64,000 bases of DNA. Origin: Actinomycetota bacterium. Lineage in GTDB: Bacteria; Actinomycetota; Actinomycetes; S36-B12; UBA5976. The stretch is taken from the NCBI GenBank assembly GCA_947452765.1, contig CANGDR010000006.1, positions 1 through 64,000 of the forward strand, in the 5' to 3' direction. A program made the position numbers and the translations under genes. Each line of letters opens with the position of its first letter. The stretch's first letter is position 1. Of the stretch, positions 16,726 through 25,664 are shown in pieces. The notes under the pieces are model-generated. The model ran no database searches. It was not told the origin of the DNA and was given only the letters and a program-made list of their open reading frames with translations.

Positions 16726-17715
16726 ATGAGTGGGTATTCAAACGAACCTACAAAGTTGCATGAGTTCGCGGTGGATGCTGTCGCGAAGTTCGGGTATCCA
16801 CAAGATTCCGAGATTTCGCTACTCAACCTGTCGGAAAATGCAACTTTTAAGGTAACCGATCGGAACTCTGGCCTTGATACGATCCTTCGAATTCATCGTC
16901 CGCAATATCACACCAAAGAAGCGATCCAAAGTGAACTCGACTGGGTTCAATCATTGCGCGAAATTCAATTAGTTAGAACTCCGGCTATTTTGCCGGCTGG
17001 TTCTGGTGAGCAAATTATTCTCGCAAAAGATTCGACCGGTGAAGAGCGACATGCTGTGATGTTTGAATTTATGCCCGGAGTTGAACCCACCGAAGATCGC
17101 ATGGTTGATGATTTCAAAACTTTAGGCGCCATAACCGCACGACTCCATGATCAATCAAAGCAATGGAAACGTCCAAGTAATTTCTTTAGATTTACTTGGG
17201 ACCATGAGACTGCGCTAGGCCCGAATGGTCACTGGGGATCTTGGCGCGATGGACTTGCCATGGGGCCAACTGAACTTGAAATACTTGGCAAACTGTCTGA
17301 CACACTCAAATCTCGATTAGAACGCTATGGCAAGAGTGAAGATCGATTTGGGTTGGTACATGCAGACATGCGGTTAGCTAATTTATTAGTTGCAGGCAGC
17401 GACGTAACAGTTATCGATTTTGACGACTGCGGATTTAGCTGGTTTATGTATGACCTTGGGTCGTCCGTTTCGTTTATCGAGGATCACCCACTGATACCCG
17501 ATATGACTGCGTCCTGGGTCGATGGCTATCGAAGCGTTGCCACCTTGAGCAAAGAAGAGGAAGCGGAACTTCCAACTTTCATAATGTTTCGTCGGCTACT
17601 TCTTGTGTCTTGGGTAGGGACACATCAAGATACCGAGACCGGCAAGGAAATGGGCACAAATTTCACGAAAGTAAGTTGTGAATTAGCGGAAAACTACCTA
17701 TCCAAGTTCGCATAA
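16726..17715 (+). CDS. APH-type kinase, probable amino-alcohol kinase of RMM locus
   Basis: 329 residues of the aminoglycoside phosphotransferase/choline kinase fold. The catalytic loop reads LVHADMRLANLLV (HxDxxxxN) and the metal site VIDFDDCG, both near residues 210-235. In RMM loci this enzyme phosphorylates 1-amino-2-propanol so that the PLP-dependent phospho-lyase can eliminate phosphate and ammonia. The RBS TAGGAGAG precedes the ATG. It is soluble, with no targeting helix seen. The amino-alcohol substrate is inferred from the neighbouring phospho-lyase and shell genes. Confidence 0.83.
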   Translation: MSGYSNEPTKLHEFAVDAVAKFGYPQDSEISLLNLSENATFKVTDRNSGLDTILRIHRPQYHTKEAIQSELDWVQSLREIQLVRTPAILPAGSGEQIILAKDSTGEERHAVMFEFMPGVEPTEDRMVDDFKTLGAITARLHDQSKQWKRPSNFFRFTWDHETALGPNGHWGSWRDGLAMGPTELEILGKLSDTLKSRLERYGKSEDRFGLVHADMRLANLLVAGSDVTVIDFDDCGFSWFMYDLGSSVSFIEDHPLIPDMTASWVDGYRSVATLSKEEEAELPTFIMFRRLLLVSWVGTHQDTETGKEMGTNFTKVSCELAENYLSKFA

Positions 17716-17763
17716 TCAGAGATACTTTTCGGTAACTCGAATAATCGTAAATTGGGAGTACAA

Positions 17764-18546
17764 ATGTTTACATCAGTAGCTGGATACTCAGTAATTGTTA
17801 CTGGCGGCACCAAAGGAATTGGCAAAGGCATTGCCAGAGTTTTTGCTAAAGCTGGGGCAAATGTTCTTATCACGGGTCGAGACGAAGTAAGTGCAAAAGC
17901 AGCCTGCGCAGAACTAACTGCTTTGGGTGGCGGCACCGTGACTTATTTGCTTGCTGAAGTTAGTAGCAAATCTGACTGTGATCGTGTTGCAGCGACTGCA
18001 ATCGAGCGCAATGGTGGAATTGACGTACTTTGCGCCAACGCAGGAATTTTCCCAGACTCAAAATTGGCAACTATGTCGGAAGCTGACATGGACTTAGTCT
18101 TCGGTACCAATGTGAAAGGAACCATGCTTTCAGTTCAAGCTTGCCTACCAGCCTTGGAAAAATCTGGGCATGGCCGAATTGTTCTTACTTCATCGATCAC
18201 TGGCCCAATCACAGGATTCCCAGGGTGGTCCCATTACGGAGCTAGTAAAGCAGCGCAACTTGGTTTTATGCGAACAGCTGCAATTGAATTAGCTCCAAAA
18301 GGAATAACAGTCAACGCGGTGTTGCCAGGAAATATTGCGACTGAAGGCTTAGCTGATATGGGTCCTGAGTATCGAAAAGCAATGGAAGCATCAGTTCCGC
18401 AAGGTCGTCTCGGCGTAGTTGAAGATATTGGTAACGCAGCACTCTTTTTTGCAACAGCAGAGGCGGCTTATGTTACGGGCCAAGCGCTAGTCATCGATGG
18501 TGGCCAGATTTTGCCAGAATCACTTGCAGCACTCGAAGCAATGTAG
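17764..18546 (+). CDS. Short-chain dehydrogenase/reductase, possible 1-amino-2-propanol dehydrogenase
   Basis: 260 residues, classical SDR. The cofactor motif is [13 protein letters not shown] (TGxxxGIG) at residues ~12-24, and the active site has SSITG with YGASK (YxxxK). Mycobacterial RMM loci encode an SDR that oxidises S-1-amino-2-propanol to aminoacetone, and this gene has the matching position after the kinase. Start chosen at ATG 17764 because TTGGGAG lies five bases upstream; the TTG at 17752 is less likely. The exact substrate is not shown by sequence alone. Confidence 0.82.
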   Translation: MFTSVAGYSVIVTGGTKGIGKGIARVFAKAGANVLITGRDEVSAKAACAELTALGGGTVTYLLAEVSSKSDCDRVAATAIERNGGIDVLCANAGIFPDSKLATMSEADMDLVFGTNVKGTMLSVQACLPALEKSGHGRIVLTSSITGPITGFPGWSHYGASKAAQLGFMRTAAIELAPKGITVNAVLPGNIATEGLADMGPEYRKAMEASVPQGRLGVVEDIGNAALFFATAEAAYVTGQALVIDGGQILPESLAALEAM

Positions 18547-18558
18547 CAAGTACGCAGT

Positions 18559-18564
18559 TACTGT
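18559..18564 (+). promoter_or_regulatory. Putative leaderless -10 box for GntR gene
   Basis: TACTGT lies six bases before the GTG start at 18571, and no Shine-Dalgarno sequence is visible. This fits transcription starting at the start codon. Confidence 0.35.
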
Positions 18565-18570
18565 TGTTCT

Positions 18571-19356
18571 GTGAATGAAAACGATCTAGGTCGCACTGCC
18601 GAAGATGTGCGTCAGCGCATCTTGGCACAAATTTCGACTGGTCAACTTCGCCCAGGTCAAAAATTGATTGCAGAACGAGAACTCGCGGCTGATTATCAAG
18701 TCAGTAGGTCATCTTTGCGACAAGCTCTCTCAGCTTTAGAAGAAATGGGCGTGGTTCGAAGGCTGCCCGGCAGGGGTGGTGGCACATTTGTAGCTTCCGA
18801 GAAACTTGATCGTGACTTGTCACAAATTGTTGGCGTGCCATCGTTACTTAGGGGCCAAGGATTTACAGCCGGTACGAAATTGATAAGCGCATCCGTAATG
18901 CAGGCCGACGCAAAGACTCAGCTTGCCTTGGGGCTTTCGGCAGGTGAACATATTTTTGATGTCGTGCGAATTCGGTTGGCAGATAGCATTCCAATTTCGC
19001 TTGAACATGCAAGGTTCCCAGCTGATATGTTTCCCGGCTTACTAGAACGTCCACTGGGTGATTCGATTTATGAGTTATTGAGCAAACATTATGGAACTGT
19101 TCCGGATGAGGCAGTGGAACAAATTGATTTGATTAACGCCACTACTGACGAAGCTCGAATCCTAGAAGTGCAATTGGGATCACCTTTGTTATCTGTGACT
19201 CGAACAACCATGGATACGCAAGGGCGGAAAATCGAATATTCGCATGACTTATTTCGAGGCGATCGGACTCGGATAACTGTTCGGACCAAAGGCCTGCCGC
19301 CAACGGCAGACTCACCTGGCGAGCGTGGCAGAACTGTGGAAATCAAGAAAAGTTAA
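18571..19356 (+). CDS. GntR-family regulator, HutC/UTRA type
   Basis: 261 residues. The N-terminal winged helix (about 5-75) contains LIAERELAADYQVSRSSLRQAL, the GntR recognition helix. Residues ~85-245 match the UTRA ligand-binding domain. HutC-type regulators bind small metabolites and repress nearby catabolic operons by binding TGGTCTA-like half-sites. Such half-sites are repeated in the 11022-11377 spacer, which makes this the likely controller of both divergent operons. It lies directly after the SDR gene and before the second permease. Confidence 0.85.
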   Translation: MNENDLGRTAEDVRQRILAQISTGQLRPGQKLIAERELAADYQVSRSSLRQALSALEEMGVVRRLPGRGGGTFVASEKLDRDLSQIVGVPSLLRGQGFTAGTKLISASVMQADAKTQLALGLSAGEHIFDVVRIRLADSIPISLEHARFPADMFPGLLERPLGDSIYELLSKHYGTVPDEAVEQIDLINATTDEARILEVQLGSPLLSVTRTTMDTQGRKIEYSHDLFRGDRTRITVRTKGLPPTADSPGERGRTVEIKKS

Positions 19357-19506
19357 TTTTGAGATGCCCTATAAACATTGGGTTTTTTCTTGCAATACCG
19401 ATCGTTACTGAAAAATGCCCTTTAAATACCCGCAATTGAGGCCAAACCTACGCTAAACAAGTCTTAATCAGATACTCGATCTCGGTCGAGGGAAAAGGTG
19501 ACTTGT

Positions 19507-21054
19507 ATGTCTATTAGTGACATGAAAGATGCGGACGAGCGTCGTCTCGCGGAGCTTGGTTATAAGCAGGAACTAGATCGTTCATGGTCGTCGTTCTCAA
19601 ACTTTGCCATTAGCTTCTCAATCATTTCAATTCTTGCCGGATGTTTCACTACATTTGGTCAGGCCTGGAATAACGGTGGACCAATTGCAATCTCACTTGG
19701 CTGGCCAGTTATTTCCGCATTTATCTTGATCATCGGTTTCTGCATGTCAGAACTTGCTTCGGCATACCCAACTTCCGGTGGTATTTACTGGTGGGCATCA
19801 AAGCTTGGCGGCGCAAAAGCTGGTTTCTACACCGGCTGGCTGAATCTAATCGGTTTGCTTGCAGTTATCGCATCTGTTGTCTACGGTGCTGCATCGTTCT
19901 TGAATGTGATCCTGGGATCACTTTCAGATAGCTATGCAACTGGCTTCATGGGTGGCGATTACATTAAGCAGCAATTCGCTTTGTTCTTGCTCGTAATGGC
20001 GCTGGTAACTGTTCTTAACCTTTACTCATCGTCTCTGCTCGGTTTGATCAACAATATTTCCGTTTGGTGGCACGTCTTCGGTGCAGCCATCGTTATTGTG
20101 GTCATGTTCGTTGTGCCAGATAAGCACCAGTCCTTGTCTTGGATATTCACGGAGCGCATTAATAACTCCGGATTCAGCGACAACTCTTTCTGGTTCTATG
20201 TTTTGCCACTCGGCTTTCTTTTGACCCAGTACACAATCACTGGTTTTGATGCCTCAGCTCACCTAGCTGAAGAAACCCACAATGCTGAAATGTCTTCAGC
20301 ACGGGGAATTTGGCAGTCAATTCTTTACTCAGCCATTGGCGGTTGGGTACTTCTGCTTTCATTCCTATGGGCAGCATCAAACACCGACGTAATCAATTCA
20401 TTCGATCCAGCTGTTAACCCATTCGGTGGCGGTTCGATTATGTCTGTGCTTTGGACTGCACTTCCAAAGGGATTCTTCCTTTTGGTTATGGCGATCACGA
20501 CAATCGGTCAGATGTATTGTGCAACTGCATGTCTAACAAGTTGTGCTCGCATGATGTTTGCATTCAGCCGTGATGGTGCCATCCCAGGTAGCGCAAAGCT
20601 AAGCAAGATCAGTTCCAACAAGGCACCAAAGAATGCAGTATTTACCTCTGCAATCATCGGCATCATCATCACATTGCCTGCGCTTTGGAAATCACCAACC
20701 GGTGCACCTACCGCGTTCTATGCAGTGGTATCTGTTTCAGTTATTGGCCTCTACCTAGCGTTTGCAATTCCAATTTTCTTGCGCTGGCGTCGGCCGGAAC
20801 GATTCACCGCAGGGCCTTGGACCAATGGAAATAAATACAAGTGGATGAACGTACTTGCAGTTCTTGAAATTGCTATAGTTTCGGTTTACTTTGTATTGCC
20901 ATTCACACCAACTGGCGTGCCAGGTAATGCTGACTTCACTTGGACTTCCGTGAACTACGCACCGATTTTGACTTTCGGTACGTTGATCATCTTGGAAATC
21001 TGGTGGCAGCTATCTGCAAAGAAGTGGTTCACTGGACCAAAGCACACAATTTAA
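19507..21054 (+). CDS. APC-superfamily permease (amino acid/amine), second copy
   Basis: 515 residues with about 12 membrane segments. The cytoplasmic N-terminus (ADERRLAELGYKQELDRSWSSFSNFAISFS) and TGFDASAHLAEETHNAE are typical of the GABA/choline/amino acid branch of the APC family. The ATG at 19507 has AAAGGTG six bases upstream; the GTG at 19498 is part of that RBS. It differs clearly from the permease at 9405, so the locus has two importers. In RMM loci a permease of this type is thought to bring in the amino alcohol. A strong terminator follows. Confidence 0.87.
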   Translation: MSISDMKDADERRLAELGYKQELDRSWSSFSNFAISFSIISILAGCFTTFGQAWNNGGPIAISLGWPVISAFILIIGFCMSELASAYPTSGGIYWWASKLGGAKAGFYTGWLNLIGLLAVIASVVYGAASFLNVILGSLSDSYATGFMGGDYIKQQFALFLLVMALVTVLNLYSSSLLGLINNISVWWHVFGAAIVIVVMFVVPDKHQSLSWIFTERINNSGFSDNSFWFYVLPLGFLLTQYTITGFDASAHLAEETHNAEMSSARGIWQSILYSAIGGWVLLLSFLWAASNTDVINSFDPAVNPFGGGSIMSVLWTALPKGFFLLVMAITTIGQMYCATACLTSCARMMFAFSRDGAIPGSAKLSKISSNKAPKNAVFTSAIIGIIITLPALWKSPTGAPTAFYAVVSVSVIGLYLAFAIPIFLRWRRPERFTAGPWTNGNKYKWMNVLAVLEIAIVSVYFVLPFTPTGVPGNADFTWTSVNYAPILTFGTLIILEIWWQLSAKKWFTGPKHTI

Positions 21055-21064
21055 TAAGCAATAA

Positions 21065-21105
21065 ACAACAAGAGGTCGGCCAATTGGTCGGCCTCTTGTT
21101 GTATT
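21065..21105 (+). terminator. Rho-independent terminator after permease
   Basis: A 17-bp stem (arms 21065-21081 and 21086-21102, two G-U pairs, loop AATT) is followed by ATTTAAA. It closes the microcompartment operon immediately before the CoA-transferase promoter. Confidence 0.75.
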
Positions 21106-21126
21106 TAAACCATGAACGAGATTGGA

Positions 21127-21132
21127 TACAAT
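21127..21132 (+). promoter_or_regulatory. Leaderless -10 box for CoA transferase
   Basis: TACAAT ends six bases before the ATG at 21139. TTTAAA (21104-21109) lies 17 bp upstream as a weak -35. There is no RBS. This supports 21139 rather than the upstream ATG at 21112, which lies before the -10. Confidence 0.5.
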
Positions 21133-21138
21133 CAATCC

Positions 21139-22248
21139 ATGGGTGCACTCGACGGACTTGTGGTCGCAGATTTTACGCGCGTACTTGCTGGACCATACGC
21201 AACTATGTTGCTAGGCGACATGGGTGCAACTGTAATAAAAGTTGAACGCCCTGAATTTGGAGATGACACCAGGCATTGGGGACCACCTTACGACCCAGCT
21301 GGTCGCGCTACTTACTTTGAATCGGTTAACCGTAACAAGACATCGGTTGCAATCGATATGAACTCAAACGAAGGCTTAGCTGAGGCCAGAGAACTTGTAA
21401 AGCGTGCCGACATAGTCATTCATAATTTTCCACCAAGCAATAGCGAAAAGTTTGGGCTTGATTATTCAAGCATTAAAAACCTAAAAGCGGACGTTATCTA
21501 TTGTTCGATCACAGGTTTTGGCTCTGGCGTCGGCGCCCAAATGCCTGGCTACGACCTGTTGGTGCAAGCAATGGGTGGTCTGATGAGCGTGACCGGACCT
21601 GGTCCTGGGGAACCAACAAAAGTTGGCGTGGCACTTGTGGATGTAATTACGGGAATGCATGCCACGATTGGAATTCTCGCGGCGCTGAATCATCGAAATT
21701 CAACTGGCGAGGGTCAAGAAATCGAAGTTAACTTACTTTCTTCATTGCTCTCCGCAATGGTGAATCAGTCAAGCGGTTATGTGTCTGGTGATGTTGTGCC
21801 AGGAATTCTAGGAAATGCCCATCCATCAATCGTTCCCTACGAGGTGTATCAAACTTCTGATCGACCAGTTGTCATTGCAGTTGGCAACGACGGACAGTTT
21901 GGAAAACTCTGCAGCGTACTGGGAATTCCAGAAGTTGCAACGGACTCAAGATTCTTGACCAACCCCGATCGAGTAGCGAATCGAATCGCCATCAACGAAC
22001 TACTCAATATGGAATTCAGTAAGCAAGGTGCAGATCATTGGTGGCACATGCTCACTGAAATTGGTGTTCCATGCGGACCGATTAACGCCTTAGACGATGC
22101 CTTTAAATTGGCCGATTCACTCGGACTCAATCCAATCGTGACTATTAACCAAGAAGGCGAACAACGTAAGCAAGTTGCCAATCCAATTACCTTCTCCAAG
22201 ACCCCAGTGCGTTACACAGTTGCGCCACCCAGCTTGGATGAAGCATGA
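21139..22248 (+). CDS. Family III CoA transferase (CaiB/BaiF type)
   Basis: 369 residues of the CaiB/BaiF family, which moves CoA between acids, for example from succinyl- or propionyl-CoA to another carboxylate. Landmarks are VVADFTRVLAGPYATMLLGDMGATVIK at the N-terminus (DFTRVLAGP), SVNRNKTSVAID, and GYDLLVQAMGG with the catalytic-loop aspartate region. Start at 21139 by the leaderless promoter. It has its own promoter after the permease terminator and overlaps the FadR-type regulator, which probably controls it. The acid pair is unknown. A role in handling acyl-CoA made in the microcompartment is possible but inferred. Confidence 0.85.
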   Translation: MGALDGLVVADFTRVLAGPYATMLLGDMGATVIKVERPEFGDDTRHWGPPYDPAGRATYFESVNRNKTSVAIDMNSNEGLAEARELVKRADIVIHNFPPSNSEKFGLDYSSIKNLKADVIYCSITGFGSGVGAQMPGYDLLVQAMGGLMSVTGPGPGEPTKVGVALVDVITGMHATIGILAALNHRNSTGEGQEIEVNLLSSLLSAMVNQSSGYVSGDVVPGILGNAHPSIVPYEVYQTSDRPVVIAVGNDGQFGKLCSVLGIPEVATDSRFLTNPDRVANRIAINELLNMEFSKQGADHWWHMLTEIGVPCGPINALDDAFKLADSLGLNPIVTINQEGEQRKQVANPITFSKTPVRYTVAPPSLDEA

Positions 22249-22895
22249 CCGAGGTAGTTACTGCACAAGCTGGCGTCTTGCGTGAGTTGCGCACCCTAAT
22301 TGCGGCTGGGAAATTGGGACCCGGACAACAAGTTGTCCAAGATTCCTTGGCTGCCAGCCTTGGAGTTAGCCGCGTGCCGTTGCGCGAGGCCTTAAAAGTT
22401 TTGGAAGGTGAAGGGCAAGTTATTTATCATCCGCATCGTGGATATTTTGTTGCAGATTTGAGTGTTACCGACCTAGTTGAGGTCTATCGGATTCGATCCC
22501 TATTAGAAGATGAGGCACTTCGGGTGGGCGTGCCGCTACTGACTGATGAAGACCTTGAATACCTTGAAGGATTAATTCAAGATGTTGAAGTGGCGGCAAA
22601 AAGTGCTGATGTAACTGCCGTTACCTCAGCAAATAGGCGGTTCCACTTTGCGCTATTTGAATCGAGCAACATGCCACGCTTAGTACGCCTAATTAGAAAC
22701 CAGTGGGATGCCACCGATGCGTATCGTGGGGTGTATTTTGCAGCGGCTTCAAATCTTGATCAAATGAATAGAGAACATCGGGCTATGTTGGCAGCTCTCC
22801 GAGCGCGCGATGTTGAAAAGTCGATTGCACTACAAGCCGCACATCGCGAAAATTCCGTAAGCGTTGTAAGCGAACTAATTAGCAAACCTAGCTAA
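22245..22895 (+). CDS. GntR-family regulator, FadR/FCD type
   Basis: 216 residues. The N-terminal winged helix (about 8-72) reads LAASLGVSRVPLREALKVLEGEGQV, and residues ~78-210 form the all-helical FCD ligand domain (LVEVYRIRSLLEDEAL, then the acidic/His metal positions). FCD regulators usually respond to carboxylic acids. ATGA overlap with the CoA transferase indicates a two-gene unit. Its 3' end overlaps that of the convergent apbE by eight bases. Confidence 0.85.
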   Translation: MTEVVTAQAGVLRELRTLIAAGKLGPGQQVVQDSLAASLGVSRVPLREALKVLEGEGQVIYHPHRGYFVADLSVTDLVEVYRIRSLLEDEALRVGVPLLTDEDLEYLEGLIQDVEVAAKSADVTAVTSANRRFHFALFESSNMPRLVRLIRNQWDATDAYRGVYFAAASNLDQMNREHRAMLAALRARDVEKSIALQAAHRENSVSVVSELISKPS

Positions 22896-23640
22896 AGGCT
22901 GATCCTTGGGAAGTGACCACTTTCCCAGTTACCACTTGACCTGAATATTCAGGGAATGCTTCGAGCCATTGCAGTCCCGGCACACCACCGATCAATAAAG
23001 CAGTAGCAAGAGCATCTGCCGTTGCACATTCTGGACCTACGACAGTTGCTGAACTTGCTGCAATCTTGCCTCCACTTGGATTTGTGACGTGATCGCCGCG
23101 TTCGTAAAGCGCGCTCGTGGCTATTGCTTGATTGGTAAGTGGAACTGATGTGTAAATTTCTCCTGGAATTTCGGGATGAGTTATTCCAATCACCCATTGC
23201 TCACCAGGCGCGGACTCACCTCGAACTGCAATGTCGCCGCCAGCGTTAATCATGAAGTCGTTAAAGCCAAGTCCTTCAAGGATTGTTACGGTTCGGTCTA
23301 CAGCCCACCCTTTTACTAAACCCGAGGGATCAAATCCACTGGCGATAGCCCAGGGATCAAAAGTGCCATCGGTTTGCGACTTGATTCTTTCGCACCTTCT
23401 TATAACGTCAGTAACCCCGGCATCGACTTCATCACGGGAAATCCGACCATCTCGAAGCTGAGAAATCACGCTATCCGACTTAAATGTGCTAAAAACTTGA
23501 TCTACATCATGTAGCCATTCCACGACTTCTTTAGTAGCAGAAACCGGTGCTTCACTATTCGTTCTATGCAATCGGATATCGATCGAAACAACAGTTCCCC
23601 AAACGTGCTCTACATGAACGTGCCGAACTGCATGGGACAT
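22888..23640 (-). CDS. apbE: FAD:protein FMN transferase ApbE
   Basis: 250 residues of the ApbE family, which attaches FMN covalently to a threonine or serine of FMN-binding proteins. Seen are DVDQVFSTFKSDSVISQLR, FDPWAIASGFDPSGLVKGWAVD, NAGGDIAVRG and ATSALYERGDHVTNP. No signal peptide or lipobox is evident at the annotated start, so it may act before export or have a longer N-terminus elsewhere. The start overlaps the stop of the FMN-binding protein (TAATG), its presumed substrate. Confidence 0.88.
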   Translation of the reverse strand: MSHAVRHVHVEHVWGTVVSIDIRLHRTNSEAPVSATKEVVEWLHDVDQVFSTFKSDSVISQLRDGRISRDEVDAGVTDVIRRCERIKSQTDGTFDPWAIASGFDPSGLVKGWAVDRTVTILEGLGFNDFMINAGGDIAVRGESAPGEQWVIGITHPEIPGEIYTSVPLTNQAIATSALYERGDHVTNPSGGKIAASSATVVGPECATADALATALLIGGVPGLQWLEAFPEYSGQVVTGKVVTSQGSAFS

Positions 23641-24119
23641 TAAAGTCCTAGTTGATCCAGAGCTGATTGCAGCGATTGGGCGTACCCCATCGAGGTATAA
23701 GTGGCTCCACTAATTCCAGAAATCTTTGCCGATTGAGCCTGCATTGCCTGCTGAAGTAGCATCGGTTCAACCGCTTGCGAAATCTGCATCGAGCGCCCAT
23801 CGCTATTAGGTAACTGCAGCGCAGTGATACCAGTAATTTTTCCGCCTGCGACAGTTACCTGAACCTGCACATAGCCGTATCTAGCATCAACCGCTTGTCC
23901 GGTCGCGGTCTTGGTACCGGAACTCGTGGTCGCGGTCTTAGTACCAGAGCTGGTAGTCGTTGCTGGCGTGCCAGTTATCGGTTGGGTAGTTCCCGTGGTT
24001 GTACTTTTTGGAGCAACACCCTTACCCGCGGCAGTTAGGTTTGGCCCACTTGGATTAAAGAGCAGTACACCTGCAACACCTGCCAAAGTGCTAATAGCTA
24101 CCAGGGGAGTACGTTTCAT
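23640..24119 (-). CDS. Extracytoplasmic FMN-binding domain protein with flavinylation site
   Basis: About 159 residues. The N-terminal hydrophobic segment (LVAISTLAGVAGVLLF) is a signal or anchor. A Thr/Ser/Gly-rich linker follows, with a nine-residue unit (TTSSGTKTA) repeated twice. The FMN_bind domain ends with SGATYTSMGY, the ApbE flavinylation motif. Start at 24119 because AAGGA lies seven to eight bases before the ATG; an upstream in-frame start would overlap the reductase gene. With ApbE and the membrane reductase it forms an electron-transfer chain across the membrane. Confidence 0.85.
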   Translation of the reverse strand: MKRTPLVAISTLAGVAGVLLFNPSGPNLTAAGKGVAPKSTTTGTTQPITGTPATTTSSGTKTATTSSGTKTATGQAVDARYGYVQVQVTVAGGKITGITALQLPNSDGRSMQISQAVEPMLLQQAMQAQSAKISGISGATYTSMGYAQSLQSALDQLGL

Positions 24120-24129
24120 TTCAATTTCC

Positions 24130-25521
24130 TTAGAATGCGAATGCTTCATCGTGAATATGGGACTCCGGTACACCTAAGACCGTTATTGCATGACGAACCG
24201 TGTTTGTCATTGATTCTGGACCGCAAATGTACACATCACTAGATGCAATTTGCGGCACTAACCTGCGAAGTGATCTTGCATCCATCGGAAACTCTTTTCG
24301 ATTTCCAACAAGATATCGAATGTTTGTATGCGGCCGATCTGCAAGTTGATCAAGCTCGCGCTTCAGCACTACTTCATCATGTGAGCGTGCGCGATAAAGC
24401 ACATCAACTTGGGTGTTCACTGGTAGCTCTTCGAGCACAGCACGAATTGGAGTGATTCCAACTCCTCCTGCGATTAGGACTACTCGCTCCCCATTACGAC
24501 GCGATGCGGTAAATGCACCGTAAGGACCTTCGGCAATGACTTTAGTTCCAGGTTTCAAATCAGCCAAGGCCCGACTGTGGTCACCGAGATCTTTAACAGT
24601 TATGCGTAAATACTTGCCATCGGGTGGAGCCGACAATGAATAGGGGTGTGCATGCCACCAAAGTTCAGGTGTCATAAATCTCCAGCAGAAAAATTGTCCT
24701 GCCGAAGCCTTCATTTTGCGTAAGTTGTGTCCAGTTAGCCAAACGCTGACAACCCCTGGCCCTTCAACAACAACTGCATGAACGCGAAGTTGATAGCGTA
24801 ACCCGCGCAAGATAGGAAGTCCCCAGCGGAACAACACCAAACTTCCGGCAGCAGATACCGTCAGGATTAACCAGATAGTGGATGCTAAATGGTTTCGAAT
24901 GAATGCATTACCGAGCGAAACTTGGTGTGCATAAGAAAGTGCGACCGCAAGGTAGGTATAAAGGTGTATGACCCACCAAGTTTCGTAAGTTATCCGACGA
25001 CGTGCGACTTTATATGAAGTTACTCCTGCCATGATCATCAGAATTAACCCGGCAGTTGCTGGAAGTATCCACCTAGTCGTGGTCACCAAAGACCAAAGCT
25101 CGTGTAAGGCACTGGTTTTATCTGTGATTGAGTAGCCAACAACTGTGAATATCACATGGAACCCAATTAGGAACAATGCATATGGCGCGATCTTGCGGTG
25201 CCAATAAACCGTTTTATCGAACCCAACTTCTCGCTCAAACCAGGGAATGCGCGCGATTAAGAAAAGTGTAATGATCACGCCATAGGTTCCGACCATGGCG
25301 CAAATGCGACCCAGGAAGATAAACAATGAACCGGTGTTCATAGCGGCTTCGAAAGTCATACCTTGAAGTTCAAGAGCGAGAGCAGCTCCCAACCCAAGGC
25401 CCGCGATAATTCCAGCCGCATTTGCAACCGTGTGGCTCTTGCCATTTGCTGCTACCGGCGAAACTTCTCGAGAGTTTGCCTGGCTGCGCCTGGTTCGCGG
25501 GCTCTGAGTGTTGGAGAACAT
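24130..25521 (-). CDS. Ferric-reductase-like transmembrane flavoprotein
   Basis: About 463 residues. Residues ~30-225 hold about six membrane helices with paired histidines (YWHRK, GFHVIF, VIHLYTY, YAHQVSLG) expected to bind two b haems. An FAD-binding barrel follows (HPYSLSAPP), then an NAD(P)-binding domain (GGVGITPIRAVL, YICGPESM). There is no C-terminal 2Fe-2S domain. Electrons would pass from NAD(P)H through FAD and haem to the outside, there to the flavinylated partner. The start is uncertain: ATG 25521 or TTG 25560. Confidence 0.85.
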   Translation of the reverse strand: MFSNTQSPRTRRSQANSREVSPVAANGKSHTVANAAGIIAGLGLGAALALELQGMTFEAAMNTGSLFIFLGRICAMVGTYGVIITLFLIARIPWFEREVGFDKTVYWHRKIAPYALFLIGFHVIFTVVGYSITDKTSALHELWSLVTTTRWILPATAGLILMIMAGVTSYKVARRRITYETWWVIHLYTYLAVALSYAHQVSLGNAFIRNHLASTIWLILTVSAAGSLVLFRWGLPILRGLRYQLRVHAVVVEGPGVVSVWLTGHNLRKMKASAGQFFCWRFMTPELWWHAHPYSLSAPPDGKYLRITVKDLGDHSRALADLKPGTKVIAEGPYGAFTASRRNGERVVLIAGGVGITPIRAVLEELPVNTQVDVLYRARSHDEVVLKRELDQLADRPHTNIRYLVGNRKEFPMDARSLRRLVPQIASSDVYICGPESMTNTVRHAITVLGVPESHIHDEAFAF

Positions 25522-25650
25522 GGTTCCAGTTTGGCGAGCGAACGTTTGGGAATGGTCCAAGAACTTGTAAGGGCTGTGTTAAGAAGTTCGATTAACTGAC
25601 TATTTGCCACACCAAGCGAGTGTGATTTCCTTGTAAACGATGGGTTTCGC

Positions 25651-25656
25651 TAGTCT
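25651..25656 (+). promoter_or_regulatory. Leaderless -10 box for argS
   Basis: TAGTCT ends eight bases before the ATG of argS, with no RBS between. Confidence 0.45.
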
Positions 25657-25664
25657 TACTTGGT

